DNA of 64,000 nucleotides from Thiodiazotropha sp040507225 (GTDB lineage: Bacteria; Pseudomonadota; Gammaproteobacteria; Chromatiales; Chromatiaceae): positions 1,860,001 to 1,924,000 of the forward strand of contig JBEVVG010000001.1 of assembly GCA_040507225.1 (NCBI GenBank). Direction: 5' to 3'. The notes under the pieces are model-generated. The model saw only the letters and a list, made by a program, of their open reading frames with translations. It was not told the DNA's origin and did no database searches. Both the position numbers and the translations under genes were made by a program. Below, piece after piece: positions 18,363 through 27,056 of the stretch. The first letter of the stretch is position 1; each line of letters begins with the position of its first letter.

Positions 18363-19444
18363 CAGCGTATCTTCAGGCTCGCCAGACCGATCAACACCAG
18401 GATGACGGTGATGATCCAGAAACGCACGATGACCCGGGGTTCGGGCCAGCCCTTGAGTTCGAAATGGTGATGCAGCGGGGCCATACGGAAGATCCGCTTG
18501 CCGGTGAGGCGGAACGAGGCCACCTGGAGCATCACCGATACCGTCTCCACCACGAATACGCCACCCATGATGAACAGGACGATTTCCTGGCGAACCGCCA
18601 CCGCCACGACCCCCAGGGCCGCCCCCAGCGCAAGAGCCCCCACATCGCCCATGAAAACCTGGGCCGGGTAGGTGTTGAACCAGAGGAAACCGAGCCCGGC
18701 GCCCACCAGGGCGGCACAGAACACGATCAGTTCCCCCACCCCGGGCAGGTAAGGGATCTTGAGATAGGCGGCAAAATCCGCGTGCCCGGTGGCATAGGCC
18801 ATCACCCCCAGCGCGCCTCCCACCATCACGGTCGGCAGAATCGCGAGGCCATCCAGACCGTCGGTCAGGTTGACCGCGTTCGAGGAACCGACGATCACCA
18901 GATAGCTGAACAGGATGAACACCGGACCCCAGTCCAGCGAGACATCCTTGAGGTAGGGAATCAGCAGGGCGGTCTCCGTGGGACTCGTGGCGCCGATGTA
19001 GAACACCAGCGAGGCTCCCAACCCGGCGATCGACTGCCAGAAATATTTCCACCTCGCCGCCAGCCCCTTGGGGTCATTGAGCACCAGCTTCTTGTAATCG
19101 TCGACCAGTCCGATCAGGCCGAACACCAGGGTCACGATCAATACGATCCACACGTAGCGATTACCCAGATCCGCCCACAACAGGGTGGCCACGGCGATCG
19201 CCACCAGGATCAGGGCGCCGCCCATGGTTGGAGTGCCGGCCTTGGAGAAATGGGTCTCGGGTCCATCGTTGCGCACGGTCTGACCGATCTGGTGAAAACT
19301 CAGTCGACGGATCATCACCGGGCCCAGCGCCAGGGATATCAGGAGCGCCGTGAGCACACCCAATATGGTGCGCAGGGTCAGGTACTGGAATACCCGGAAG
19401 CCACTGTCGAACTGTACGAGCCACTCAGTCAGATACAACAGCAC
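18362..19444 (-). CDS. mraY: Phospho-N-acetylmuramoyl-pentapeptide transferase MraY
   Basis: MraY transfers phospho-MurNAc-pentapeptide to undecaprenyl phosphate, making lipid I. A GTG at 19444, preceded by a GGGGGAGG ribosome site, gives 360 residues, exactly the usual length; the first residues then read MLLYLTEWL. About ten membrane segments, the GDVGALALG motif and the HHHFE sequence near the C-terminus are all present. The GTG lies inside the end of murF, an overlap of 20 bp. Confidence 0.96.
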   Translation of the reverse strand: MLLYLTEWLVQFDSGFRVFQYLTLRTILGVLTALLISLALGPVMIRRLSFHQIGQTVRNDGPETHFSKAGTPTMGGALILVAIAVATLLWADLGNRYVWIVLIVTLVFGLIGLVDDYKKLVLNDPKGLAARWKYFWQSIAGLGASLVFYIGATSPTETALLIPYLKDVSLDWGPVFILFSYLVIVGSSNAVNLTDGLDGLAILPTVMVGGALGVMAYATGHADFAAYLKIPYLPGVGELIVFCAALVGAGLGFLWFNTYPAQVFMGDVGALALGAALGVVAVAVRQEIVLFIMGGVFVVETVSVMLQVASFRLTGKRIFRMAPLHHHFELKGWPEPRVIVRFWIITVILVLIGLASLKIR

Positions 19445-20813
19445 GATCAGCCTCCCCCTCTGCCAGCAAACCCTGGACAACCCGTTCCATTCCCGCGCTG
19501 CGGGATCCCTTGACCAACACCGCGTCGCCCGGTTGCGGAAGCCCCCGCAACGCAGCGATCAGATCATCGATATCGCTGAACCCCCGCGCCCCGTCACCAA
19601 AACCCTCGGCTGCCGTCCGGCTCAGGGGACCCAGGGTAAAGAGATGTTCGATCCCGGCCTGGCGAGCCTGATGGCCGATCTTTTCATGCAGCATTCTGGC
19701 CTCGTCCCCAAGCTCGGCAAGATCCCCGAGCACCAGGTAACGTCGACCCGGCGCACTGCGCAGCACCTCGATGGCGGCCCCGACCGAATTCGGATTGGCG
19801 TTGTAACTGTCATCGATCAGCCGATAGCCGTTACGACCCGCCAGGATCTGCAGCCGCCCGCGTACCGCCGGGGTACTCACGAGCCCGTTCTGGATCTGTT
19901 CCACGGAACAGGAGAGCGCCCAGGCCGCGGCAATCGCTGCCAGCGCATTCATCAGGTTGTGGCGACCGACCAGCGCGAGCTGTACCTCAAACCGGGTCTC
20001 CTGCACCTGCACCTGCATTCGGTTATGAAACCCCTGCGGGGTCCAGGTCATTTCCGCAGCATCCAGATCGGCCTGTACCAGCGCGCGCGGCGAAACACCG
20101 AAGGAAACCATGCGGCGCTCCCCAAGCATCTCGCGCCATAGTGCAAAGTAGGGATCATCCGCGTTCAACACGGCGACACCGTCATGCCGAAGCCCGCCGA
20201 GAATCTCGCCCTTGGCGTGCGCCACGCCGTCCAGATCGCCGAATCCCTCCAGGTGGGCCGCCCCCGCATTGGTGATCAAGGCCACGTCAGGCCGGGCGAT
20301 CTGGCTCAGGTAGCCAATCTCACCTGGATGGTTGGCCCCCATCTCGAGCACGGCACAGTATTCCTCCTGCCAACGCAACAGGGTCAGGGGCATGCCGATG
20401 TCGTTATTCAGATTCCCCCGGGTGGCGAGTACCGGTCCGCGTTGCGCAAGGATCGCGGTGAGCAACTCCTTGACGGTGGTCTTGCCGTTGCTGCCTGTGA
20501 TCGCTACCAATGGCGCGTCCACGGACTCACGCCAGAAACCCGCGAGACGCCCCAGTCCGAGGCGGGTATCAGCACACACCAGTTGCGGCAAGCGGGTCTC
20601 GACCTCGCGGGAGACCAGGACCGCCACGGCACCCTTTGACTCTGCCTCGCTGACGAAGGCATGCCCGTCGAAACGGGGTCCGCTGAGCGCGACGTACAGA
20701 TCCCCGGGATTCAGGCTGCGGGTGTCGGTGCTGACCGAACCGAACGCAACATCCTTACCGACCAGCCGGGCCGGCAGCGGTTGCACCAGTTCCGACAACC
20801 TCAGACTAGGCAT
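19425..20813 (-). CDS. murF: UDP-MurNAc-tripeptide--D-Ala-D-Ala ligase MurF
   Basis: MurF adds the D-Ala-D-Ala dipeptide and completes the UDP-MurNAc-pentapeptide. The 462 residues have the N-terminal STDTRSLNPGDLYVAL block, the ATP loop GSNGKTT (about 107-113) and DDSYNANP. The ATG at 20813 overlaps the murE stop by 8 bp; a longer in-frame start inside murE was not used. Confidence 0.97.
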   Translation of the reverse strand: MPSLRLSELVQPLPARLVGKDVAFGSVSTDTRSLNPGDLYVALSGPRFDGHAFVSEAESKGAVAVLVSREVETRLPQLVCADTRLGLGRLAGFWRESVDAPLVAITGSNGKTTVKELLTAILAQRGPVLATRGNLNNDIGMPLTLLRWQEEYCAVLEMGANHPGEIGYLSQIARPDVALITNAGAAHLEGFGDLDGVAHAKGEILGGLRHDGVAVLNADDPYFALWREMLGERRMVSFGVSPRALVQADLDAAEMTWTPQGFHNRMQVQVQETRFEVQLALVGRHNLMNALAAIAAAWALSCSVEQIQNGLVSTPAVRGRLQILAGRNGYRLIDDSYNANPNSVGAAIEVLRSAPGRRYLVLGDLAELGDEARMLHEKIGHQARQAGIEHLFTLGPLSRTAAEGFGDGARGFSDIDDLIAALRGLPQPGDAVLVKGSRSAGMERVVQGLLAEGEADRAVVSD

Positions 20814-22350
20814 CCGACACCTCCCACCAGGCATCCAGAGCCTCCTCGACCACCTCATGATCGTCGAAATGCAGCACCTGGTCTCCCACCAGCTGATAAT
20901 CCTCGTGGCCCTTGCCCGCAACCAGTACCAGGTCACCGGGACGGGCCTCCGCGATGGTGCGAAAAATCGCCCGGCGCCGATCCGCCTCCACGCGCACCGC
21001 CTGGGGCTGATCGATACCGGAAAGAATCTGTGCGAGTATCCGCGCACTTGGCTCCGTGCGGGGGTTGTCGTCGGTCAGGCAGCACACGTCGGCGAGACGC
21101 GCTCCCAGTTCGCCCATGATCGGACGCTTACCCGGATCCCGGTCACCGCCACAGCCGAACACCACATGGAGTCGTCCGGGACAATGGGCGCGGGCCGCGA
21201 GCAGGGCCTTCTCCAGGGCATCCGGGGTATGTGCATAGTCCACCACCACGGAAGGCCGGTCGCCTCCGCCGAGCAATGCCATGCGGCCGGGGACTGTGGG
21301 CAACCCCGCCAGTACCTGTACCGCCTTTTGCAGGGACCAGCCACGCTGCATCAACACCGCGACCGTGGCGAGCAGGTTGGCCGCATTGAAGCGACCCAGC
21401 AGACGGCTGCGCAGCAGCGCCTTCCCTTCCGGGGCAACCACCTGGATCGCCAACCCATCAGGCAGGGTATCCACCGATTCGGCATACACCCAGTGATCCA
21501 GACCATGCTGTGACACGCCCCCCGGCTGCAGACTGTAACCGACCCGACGCACACCGGAGGCGAGACTGTCGATCAACACCCGACCGAACGGGTCATCCAG
21601 ATTGACAACCGCGCCGCCCAGGCCGGGCATCTGGAACAGACGGGCCTTGGCCTGCGCATAGTGTTCGAGACTACCGTGATAATCGAAATGGTCGCGACTC
21701 AGGTTGGTGAATACCGCGGTTTCGAACTCAATACCTGCCACCCGGTGCTGATCGAGGGCATGCGAGGAGACCTCCATGGCCACGGCCTGCACGCCGTGAC
21801 TGAGAAAATCCGCCAGCAGTGCCTGTACGGTTATCGCGTCAGGCGTGGTCATTCCGGTAGCGGACAGATTTCCCGGAAGGCCGGCGCCCAGGGTACCGAT
21901 CATAGCGCAGGGCTGCTCGCTGGAGATCGCCTGGGCCAGCAGTTGGCAGACACTGGTCTTACCGTTGGTGCCGGTGATACCCACCAGGCGCATACTGCGT
22001 GCAGGATGCGCAAAGAAGCGTGCCGCAACATGACTCACCTGGGCGGTCAATCCCGGCACCGGCAGCAACGGCACAGAGGTTGTGTTCAGCACGGCCGCGA
22101 GGGACTCCGCCTGCAGGCCGTCCGGTTCCCAGGCAATTGCCACGGCACCCTGACCCAGCGCCGTTTCCGCATACGCCAGTCCGTGTTGTCGGGTTCCCGC
22201 GCAGGCGAGAAAAAGGCCCCCTCTTGCCACCTTGCGACTGTCCAGCGCGAGCCCTTCTATGCTGGGGTCCTGGTTGGACGGGACCTCGGCAAGTCCTTCC
22301 AGCAGGTAGGACAGCCGGTGTGCCGGTCGTTGCAGGGGTGAGGCCATCAT
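20806..22350 (-). CDS. murE: UDP-MurNAc-dipeptide--meso-diaminopimelate ligase MurE
   Basis: MurE adds the third amino acid of the stem peptide. The DNPR motif (in LTDDNPRTEP) shows that the substrate is meso-diaminopimelate, as expected in a Gram-negative. The 514 residues contain the ATP loop GTNGKTS (about 126-132) and the DYAHTPDAL signature. Two consecutive ATG codons (22350, 22347) overlap the ftsI stop; either could be used. Confidence 0.97.
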   Translation of the reverse strand: MMASPLQRPAHRLSYLLEGLAEVPSNQDPSIEGLALDSRKVARGGLFLACAGTRQHGLAYAETALGQGAVAIAWEPDGLQAESLAAVLNTTSVPLLPVPGLTAQVSHVAARFFAHPARSMRLVGITGTNGKTSVCQLLAQAISSEQPCAMIGTLGAGLPGNLSATGMTTPDAITVQALLADFLSHGVQAVAMEVSSHALDQHRVAGIEFETAVFTNLSRDHFDYHGSLEHYAQAKARLFQMPGLGGAVVNLDDPFGRVLIDSLASGVRRVGYSLQPGGVSQHGLDHWVYAESVDTLPDGLAIQVVAPEGKALLRSRLLGRFNAANLLATVAVLMQRGWSLQKAVQVLAGLPTVPGRMALLGGGDRPSVVVDYAHTPDALEKALLAARAHCPGRLHVVFGCGGDRDPGKRPIMGELGARLADVCCLTDDNPRTEPSARILAQILSGIDQPQAVRVEADRRRAIFRTIAEARPGDLVLVAGKGHEDYQLVGDQVLHFDDHEVVEEALDAWWEVSDA

Positions 22351-24083
22351 TGACGGGCTCCGAGGCGCGCCATGAGCTGGTCCGCGTGCCAGTTTTTATC
22401 CGGCGGGATATTCAGCAGACGCAGAGCGCCGCTCATCACCCTGGAAAACACCGGGGCCGCCACCAGTCCGCCGTAGTACTCCTCGCCGCGCGGTTCATCG
22501 ATCAGCACCGCCATCACCAGACGGGGGTGACTCGCCGGCACCATTCCAACAAACAGGGACAGGTACTTGTCCTCCGCGTAGCCACCGGCCACGGACTTCT
22601 TGGCGGTACCGGTTTTGCCTGCCACCCGATAACCCGGCACAGCTGCCAGGGGCGCGGTGCCATCCGGGGCCACCACGCCTTCGAGCATGTGCACCACACT
22701 CCGGGCCGTGCTCTGGCGCAGCACCCGCTCACCCTTGGGAATCTCGTCCAGCTTCAGCAGGGAAACCGGAAGACGCACCCCGTCATTGGCCAGCACCGCA
22801 TAGGCACGGGTCAATTGCAGCGGCGAGACCGACAGGCCGTAACCGAACGACAGAGTGGCCTGTTCAAAGGTCGACCAATCGCTGAAATGGGGCAAGCGGC
22901 CGCTCGACTCGCCGGGAAACTGGGTGAAGGGGCTCTCGCCAAAACCCAGCCGCGCATACAGGTTCCAAAGAATTTCCGGCTCCATGGACAGGGCGATCTT
23001 GCTGGCCCCGACATTGCTTGACTTGCTCAGCACAGTGGCCACATCGATCATCCCGTAGTTGCGGGTATCACGCACCAGGTAGCGGCCCACGCGCATCTGA
23101 CCCGGGGAGACATCGATGGGGGTGTGTTCCGCGTATCGCCCCTGCTCCATGCCCGCTGCAATGGTGAACGGTTTGATCGTCGAACCCGGCTCGAACACGT
23201 CAGTAACCGCGCGATTGCGCAAACTGTCGAGACGCCGGCCACGCCGTGCATTCGGGTTATAAGACGGGCTGTTGACCATGGCCAGGATTTCACCACTGCG
23301 GGCGTCCATGATCACCGCGGAGCCTGAGCGGGCGCGGTGTTTGGTCACCGCCGCCTTGAGTTCCCGGTAGGCCAGGAACTGCAACCTGCGATCGACGCTC
23401 AACACCAGGTCCTGGCCCGGAGCGGGACTCTGTATGTTTTCCACCTGATTGACCACCCGGCCTTTGCCGTCCTTGATGACCCGCTTCGCGCCGGGGGTGC
23501 CGCTAAGCCAGTCATCGTAGGCCAGTTCCATGCCTTCCTGACCCTGGTCGTCGATATTGGTGAAGCCCACCACCTGAGAGGTCACCTCGGCACTGGGGTA
23601 GAAGCGCCGGTATTCCGACAGCAGGTCGATTCCATCCAGATCAAGGTCCCTGACCCGGTCCGCCTGATCGGGATTGATCCGCCGTTTGAGATAGACGAAG
23701 CTGCGATCCTGGGACAGTTGGCGACGCAGACGGTCGGGATCCAGGTCCAGGGTCGCGGCCAGAGCACCGATGGTCTGACTGTCGGCCTTGAGTACCCGTG
23801 GATTGGCCACCACGCTCTTCACCGGGGTGCTGATCGCGAGTGGCTCGGCGTTGCGGTCCACGATCATGCCGCGGCTGGCATTCACCGTCATGGTACGCAG
23901 ATAGCGACGCTCACCCTGCTCCTGAAGGAACGCGGTTTCGAACACCTGGCGATCCACCGATTGCCAGATCAGCGAGGCGTAGGCCAGCCCGAGCACCACC
24001 AGCACCGTGACACGCCGGGCGCGGAATCTGGGCTGCCGGATCACCTCGGCCTGTTGTGCCTTTCGCTTCTTGTTACTCGCCAT
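22347..24083 (-). CDS. ftsI: Peptidoglycan D,D-transpeptidase FtsI (PBP3)
   Basis: FtsI cross-links septal peptidoglycan in the periplasm. Its 578 residues have a short cytoplasmic tail, one membrane anchor (about 24-41), a PBP dimerisation region and the transpeptidase domain. The catalytic motifs are STIK (nucleophile Ser301), SSN (355-357) and KTGTAKK. The ATG at 24083 was preferred over a TTG six bases upstream. The ftsL stop lies just upstream, with no spacer of note. Confidence 0.98.
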   Translation of the reverse strand: MASNKKRKAQQAEVIRQPRFRARRVTVLVVLGLAYASLIWQSVDRQVFETAFLQEQGERRYLRTMTVNASRGMIVDRNAEPLAISTPVKSVVANPRVLKADSQTIGALAATLDLDPDRLRRQLSQDRSFVYLKRRINPDQADRVRDLDLDGIDLLSEYRRFYPSAEVTSQVVGFTNIDDQGQEGMELAYDDWLSGTPGAKRVIKDGKGRVVNQVENIQSPAPGQDLVLSVDRRLQFLAYRELKAAVTKHRARSGSAVIMDARSGEILAMVNSPSYNPNARRGRRLDSLRNRAVTDVFEPGSTIKPFTIAAGMEQGRYAEHTPIDVSPGQMRVGRYLVRDTRNYGMIDVATVLSKSSNVGASKIALSMEPEILWNLYARLGFGESPFTQFPGESSGRLPHFSDWSTFEQATLSFGYGLSVSPLQLTRAYAVLANDGVRLPVSLLKLDEIPKGERVLRQSTARSVVHMLEGVVAPDGTAPLAAVPGYRVAGKTGTAKKSVAGGYAEDKYLSLFVGMVPASHPRLVMAVLIDEPRGEEYYGGLVAAPVFSRVMSGALRLLNIPPDKNWHADQLMARLGARQ

Positions 24084-24085
24084 GA

Positions 24086-24358
24086 TCAATGCCTGATGAC
24101 CACGATTTCATCGAAACCGGGCAGGTGCATCTTCAACCTGTCCCGAGCCTGTTTTTCCACTGCCGGATGGGTCGCCAGGGTACTCTCTTCCAACTGCAGT
24201 CGACCCCATTCGACGCCAATCTGCTCTTTCTCCGCCTGGAGCTCCTGCAACGTCACAAAATTCTTTCGACTCAGATACTTGCTGTAAACGACCGCGGTCG
24301 CGGAGGCGAGCACGGCAAGCACCAGAAAACCACTGAAAACCAATTCCGTGCGACTCAT
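24086..24358 (-). CDS. ftsL: Cell division protein FtsL
   Basis: FtsL is a small bitopic protein that works with FtsB and FtsQ to activate FtsWI. The 90 residues show one membrane segment (about 8-25) followed by a leucine-rich coiled coil (LQELQAEKEQIGVEWGRLQ). The ATG at 24358 overlaps the rsmH stop (ATGA). Identification rests on length, topology and fixed position between rsmH and ftsI. Confidence 0.94.
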   Translation of the reverse strand: MSRTELVFSGFLVLAVLASATAVVYSKYLSRKNFVTLQELQAEKEQIGVEWGRLQLEESTLATHPAVEKQARDRLKMHLPGFDEIVVIRH

Positions 24359-25284
24359 GCGCAACGTTCCGCCACCCGAAGCACCGCACTGCGGGCCCGG
24401 GGGTTGGCCTCAAGCTCCGCGGCATCGGGCCGGATCGCCTTGCCCAGCCGCTTGAAACGCGGGTTTCTCTGATCATCGGTCACCGGAACACCGGCAGGAA
24501 AACGTTCGCCGGCCGCCTGTTCGCGCATGAAGCGCTTGACGATACGATCTTCCAGGGAGTGAAAACTGATCACCGCCAAACGGCCACCGAGAGACAACAC
24601 GTCCACAATCGACTCCAGCCCCTGACGGAGCGCATCCAGTTCCCCATTGATATGAATCCGAATCGCCTGAAAGCTCCGGGTGGCCGGATGCTTGCCTTTT
24701 TCCCAGGCGGGATTGGCACGGCTCACCACTTCCGCCAATCGACCGGTTGTCAGCAAAGGCGCCTCGTCCCGCGCCTCGACAATCGCCCGCGCAATCCGCT
24801 TTGCAAAGCGCTCCTCACCATAGGTCTTCAGGACCTGCGCGATCTCTGCGGCCCCGGCCTGGCTGAGCCACTCCGCGGCGGACTCGCCCCGATCGGGATC
24901 CATGCGCATGTCCAGAGGCCCGTCCTGAGTGAAACTGAAGCCCCGTGCCGCCTGGTCCAGTTGCGGCGAAGAGACCCCAAGATCCATGAGAATCCCATCC
25001 ACCCGTCCGACGACACCCAGCTGTTTTGCAACATCCGCAAGCATCGCAAAGTTCTCCTGTACGATTTGAAAACGGGCATCCTGTCCGAACAGCGACTCTC
25101 CGTACGCTACCGCCTGCGGGTCCCGGTCCAGGGCAATCAAGCGACCCCGGGAGCCCAATGCCTGCAATATCAGCCCGGAATGACCACCGCGCCCGAATGT
25201 TGCATCCATATAGATACCATCCGGGTCGATCCTCAGCGCCTCAACGGCCGGCTGAAGCAGGACCGAAAAATGTTCCGGCCCCAT
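24355..25284 (-). CDS. rsmH: 16S rRNA (cytosine1402-N4)-methyltransferase RsmH
   Basis: RsmH (MraW) methylates C1402 of 16S rRNA using S-adenosylmethionine. The 309 residues start MGPEHFSVLLQPAVEAL and carry the SAM motif DATFGRGGHS (about 27-36), LMDLGVSSPQLD and the FHSLEDRIVK block. Its start shares a base with the mraZ stop region. It is the second gene of the dcw operon. Confidence 0.98.
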   Translation of the reverse strand: MGPEHFSVLLQPAVEALRIDPDGIYMDATFGRGGHSGLILQALGSRGRLIALDRDPQAVAYGESLFGQDARFQIVQENFAMLADVAKQLGVVGRVDGILMDLGVSSPQLDQAARGFSFTQDGPLDMRMDPDRGESAAEWLSQAGAAEIAQVLKTYGEERFAKRIARAIVEARDEAPLLTTGRLAEVVSRANPAWEKGKHPATRSFQAIRIHINGELDALRQGLESIVDVLSLGGRLAVISFHSLEDRIVKRFMREQAAGERFPAGVPVTDDQRNPRFKRLGKAIRPDAAELEANPRARSAVLRVAERCA

Positions 25285-25739
25285 CAGATCGACAACGATT
25301 CAAATTCAGGCGGCAGATCGAGCTTGCTCATATCCAGCTCCTGCAGCCAGGCTTCCTGACGTGCATTCCAGGTTTCCTCGTTCCACAACTCGAACTTGTT
25401 GATCTGTCCCACAAGGACGACCTTTTTATCGAGTCCAGCGTAACGGCGTAATTCCTGGGGAAGCAGGACACGACCCTGACCATCCATGTCGATCTCATGC
25501 GCGTTACCGATGTACAGACGCTGGAGATTTCTCGCCGATTCATTGAACGACGGCAGGGCCTTGAGCTTTTCTTCTATTTCGAGCCAGGTGGGTTTGGGAT
25601 AGATCAGCAGACAGTGGTCCTTGTCGACGGTGATCACCAACTCCGAGGCGCAGGTTTCCACGAGCTGATCCCGATACCGGGTAGGTATCGCGACACGCCC
25701 CTTGGAATCCAGGTTGAGTGATGAAGACCCGCGAAACAA
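25284..25739 (-). CDS. mraZ: Transcriptional regulator MraZ
   Basis: MraZ is a DNA-binding repressor of its own dcw operon. The 151 residues hold two SpoVT-AbrB repeats (SKGRVAIPTRYR near 12-23 and DGQGRVLLPQELR near 86-98). The start codon is TTG at 25739: the protein begins with the conserved FRGSSSLNLDSKGR, no ATG is nearby, and AGAGGGG lies just upstream as a ribosome site. A rare start may keep MraZ scarce; that is inference. Confidence 0.96.
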   Translation of the reverse strand: MFRGSSSLNLDSKGRVAIPTRYRDQLVETCASELVITVDKDHCLLIYPKPTWLEIEEKLKALPSFNESARNLQRLYIGNAHEIDMDGQGRVLLPQELRRYAGLDKKVVLVGQINKFELWNEETWNARQEAWLQELDMSKLDLPPEFESLSI

Positions 25740-25766
25740 TTTGACCGCCCCTCTGATGGAATGATT

Positions 25767-25801
25767 TCCCTAATTCCCCACATTCTTCCACTTCAACCCA
25801 T
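25767..25801 (-). promoter_or_regulatory. MraZ operator: four pentamer repeats at 10-bp spacing
   Basis: On the minus strand four related pentamers, ATGGG, GTGGA, GTGGG and AGGGA, are each separated by exactly 5 bp. This is the known MraZ-box design (TGGGN repeats with 5-bp spacers). The most upstream box overlaps the last two bases of the -10 element, and the array covers the likely transcription start, as expected for autorepression. Confidence 0.85.
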
Positions 25802-25829
25802 ATTAGGCGTCACAGGCGCGACTTGTCAA
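25800..25829 (-). promoter_or_regulatory. Promoter of the dcw operon (Pmra)
   Basis: Read on the minus strand, TTGACA (25829-25824) is followed by 18 bp and then TATAAT-like TAATAT (25805-25800). Both hexamers are near consensus for sigma-70. The site lies about 60 bp upstream of the mraZ start and overlaps the MraZ boxes. Confidence 0.8.
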
Positions 25830-26004
25830 GGTTGATAGTCGGAAATTTCGTTACACGTCAGGGAGTTAGCGAGGTTCTCTGAGGACGCAGAGAGGCAAAA
25901 AATAACCATCGCAAATACAGCGAGATGGTCTACATACCTAAAGTAGTTTGTGAAGTTAATGGGCGGGATTCCACGATCCGGGCGGGATCCGTGGTGGAAA
26001 GTGG

Positions 26005-26367
26005 AGGGAGTCGGCCTGTAAGCCGGGTTCTGTCGTGGACAGCCATTCATCTGGGACATGCGTCACCGCACATCTCAAGCAACCTACCCAGGAACAGTGG
26101 GGGCATCACTTGGCGCCGCCGAAACGGCCCTGTTCCTCTATTTGGTCTTGCTCCGGGTGGGGTTTACCCTGCCATCCCTGTTGCCAGGGACGCGGTGCGC
26201 TCTTACCGCACCATTTCACCCTTACCGGTGTAAACACCGGCGGTATCTTTTCTGTGGCACTTTCCGTAGGCTCGCGCCTCCCAGGCGTTACCTGGCACCC
26301 TGCCCGCCGGAGCCCGGACTTTCCTCCCCGCCTCGACGAGGCAGAGCGACTGTCCGGCCGACTCCCT
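26005..26367 (-). ncRNA. rnpB: RNase P RNA, bacterial type A
   Basis: This is the catalytic RNA that removes 5' leaders from tRNA precursors. On the minus strand it contains GAGGAAAGTCCGGGCTCC, GGGTGCCAGGTAACGCCTGG, GGTAAGGGTGAAA, GTGCGGTAAGAGCGCACC, CCACCCGGAGCAAG and the 3' CCACGACAGAACCCGGCTTA, all close to E. coli rnpB. The P1 helix closes between GGGAGTCGGCC at the 5' end and GGCCGACTCCC at the 3' end. The ends were set by P1 and the upstream promoter and are accurate to a few bases. Confidence 0.97.
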
Positions 26368-26372
26368 GTGCC

Positions 26373-26401
26373 ACTTTAGGGCAATGCGGATTTTGTGACA
26401 A
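26373..26401 (-). promoter_or_regulatory. Promoter of rnpB
   Basis: On the minus strand TTGTCA (26401-26396) is separated by 17 bp from TAAAGT (26378-26373). The predicted start, about 7 bp further on, coincides with the first bases of the rnpB P1 helix. Confidence 0.7.
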
Positions 26402-26445
26402 GCCCCGCACTACCTGAAACTTAAGGATCGACTAATACAGCCCTG

Positions 26446-26461
26446 ATTGATGATAATCAAT
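26446..26461. promoter_or_regulatory. ATTGAT-GATA-ATCAAT inverted repeat, possible operator
   Basis: A perfect 6-4-6 inverted repeat lies about 70 bp behind the rnpB promoter and 200 bp before a small membrane-peptide gene. Its centre ATGATAATCA matches the core of the Fur box, but the flanks do not (about 12 of 19 positions in all). A regulator site is plausible; Fur is only a weak suggestion. Confidence 0.3.
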
Positions 26462-26661
26462 GAGGCAGATCAACTTACGCTATAGATTGCCGATATATAA
26501 GGATAGAAGGGTGTGGCAATCCCGCCGCCCCATATCGCATAGGCTTGATGTGAGCATCGCTCAGGGAACCAGAAAGTAAGGAAGTACGACCCAATCTCTC
26601 GAACGGGCCATGGCAAAAAGCAGTAAAGGTATACCACAAAGCAGTATCACGAGGTAACACC

Positions 26662-26763
26662 ATGAAAATGCCCCGCAACAACTCGATCTTCTCCATGGAC
26701 ACATTGGTTCTGGCCGCCGCTGGCGTCTGGATGGTCTACGTTCTGATCAGCCTCATCGCCTGA
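26662..26763 (+). CDS. Small 33-residue membrane peptide
   Basis: The peptide has a short basic N-terminus (MKMPRNNSIFSMD) and one hydrophobic segment that fills the rest (TLVLAAAGVWMVYVLISLIA), so it should be a single-pass inner-membrane peptide. A GAGGT ribosome site stands 7 bp before the ATG, which is strong for such a small frame. I recognise no family. Similar lone-helix peptides often modulate larger membrane complexes; nothing nearby says which. Confidence 0.5.
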   Translation: MKMPRNNSIFSMDTLVLAAAGVWMVYVLISLIA

Positions 26764-27056
26764 TCCGCGTCACGGGAAGTCTCGCAACCTGAGAGATTCA
26801 TACCGCTCGTTACGGCGGTCACTCAGGAGGCAAGCCACCCTTTGACCCGCACACTTTCGAGAGTCGGGCATCCGACCTTACCCGTCCAGTTTCAGACACC
26901 TCCTCGCCCCCCCAGCGGTAGCCCGCGCCTTAGCGATTGTCTCGACCCACCCGTCGCGTGATAATCCGATCAGCGACCCTTCGACCCGAAACAGGGTGCC
27001 GACTGGATCCTCAAGGCCGTCTCAATCCAACCCATCCGCTGTCGGGAGATCTGACC

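Noticed and set aside
18363..19052. N-terminal extension of murD reading through mraY
   Set aside because: The added 230 residues are Gly/Arg-rich out-of-frame mraY; MurD starts at 18362 with a normal Rossmann loop.
26446..26461. Fur box in front of the small membrane peptide
   Set aside because: Only the core matches (about 12 of 19 positions); kept as an unspecified palindrome.
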